Shown here: piece by piece, positions 5,868 through 5,980 of the stretch
Position numbering within the stretch: the first letter of the stretch is position 1
Layout: every line of letters starts with the position of its first letter
Source of the DNA: Bacillota bacterium
Lineage (GTDB): Bacteria > Bacillota > Clostridia > Lachnospirales > Lachnospiraceae
DNA: 5,980 nt
Reading direction: 5' to 3'
Assembly: GCA_023398855.1 (NCBI GenBank)
Contig: JAEWRS010000316.1
Span: 1 to 5,980 of the forward strand
Position numbers and translations under genes: made by a program
The notes under the pieces: model-generated
Databases searched by the model: none
The model's input: only the letters and a program-made list of their open reading frames with translations
Told to the model about the DNA's origin: nothing

Positions 5868-5980
5868 GGGTATCCCTTTATGCCAAAAAAACCGGGCAGG
5901 AAAGAGGAAACACCCTTCGGGTATCCCTTTATGCCAAAAAAACTGGGCAGGAAAGAGGAAACACCCTTCGGGTATACCTT
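5868..5980 (+). repeat. 51-bp tandem repeat, running off the window edge
   Basis: Two full units (5868-5918 and 5919-5969) differ at one base (C at 5893, T at 5944); a third begins at 5970 and is cut by the window end, with one mismatch in 11 bases. The 7 bp before the first unit (ACCCATG) resemble the unit's end (ACCCTTC). Each unit can fold: TGCC (5881-5884) pairs with GGCA (5895-5898) around a 10-nt loop, flanked by TCCCTTT (5873-5879) with AAAGAGGA (5901-5908), imperfectly; ACCC-TTC-GGGT spans the unit boundary. The single difference between units falls in the loop. The unit is 17 codons long, with no stop in any forward frame (one frame reads MPKKPGRKEETPFGYPF), but no start signals support translation. 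It may be an intergenic repeat family or a coding repeat continuing downstream. Confidence 0.9.

Noticed and set aside
5868..5980. CRISPR array
   Set aside because: The units are contiguous 51-bp tandem copies with no unique spacers between them and no cas gene nearby.

Overview
The window looks like a chromosomal segment of a gut-type Clostridia, most likely a Lachnospiraceae (Clostridium cluster XIVa). The evidence is moderate-to-low GC, a clostridial-style pyrD/pyrE pair, a secreted protein with an ATPS-rich linker and choline-binding-type repeats, and an integrase remnant of the type found in Lachnospiraceae integrative elements. Species cannot be named from the sequence alone.

Layout. 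Positions 2-265 are the 3' end of pyrD (dihydroorotate dehydrogenase, class 1B) and 5183-5860 is a complete pyrE (orotate phosphoribosyltransferase). These two de novo pyrimidine genes are commonly consecutive in one operon in Clostridia. Here about 4.9 kb of accessory DNA separates them. In order it holds: a decayed stretch without a convincing gene (266-930); a 571-residue exported modular protein (931-2646) with a strong terminator (2686-2720); the 3' remnant of an unrecognised gene on the minus strand (2781-2957); an extended -10 promoter and a 317-residue lipoprotein gene (3092-4045); a scrap of an IS1182-type transposase (about 4107-4247); a frameshifted 3' remnant of an unknown gene with its own terminator (about 4283-4555); a further orphan coding scrap (4591-4716); and a tyrosine integrase with a large out-of-frame internal deletion (4827-5103). 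The integrase still has an intact promoter (4741-4769) and a leader hairpin covering its ribosome binding site.

Interpretation. The island reads as the eroded remains of one or more mobile elements inserted between pyrD and pyrE. The two complete cargo genes both encode envelope or secreted proteins. Two forward intrinsic terminators inside the island should isolate pyrE from transcription arriving from pyrD, so pyrE needs another promoter. The surviving integrase promoter, with no terminator visible between it and pyrE, is a testable candidate.

Downstream of pyrE, at the window edge, begins a 51-bp tandem repeat (two full copies and the start of a third). It contains no in-frame stop in any forward frame and can fold into hairpins. 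No complete new defence or biosynthetic system is visible. The most interesting items are the split pyr operon with possible promoter capture, the 51-bp repeat, and the two uncharacterised exported proteins.
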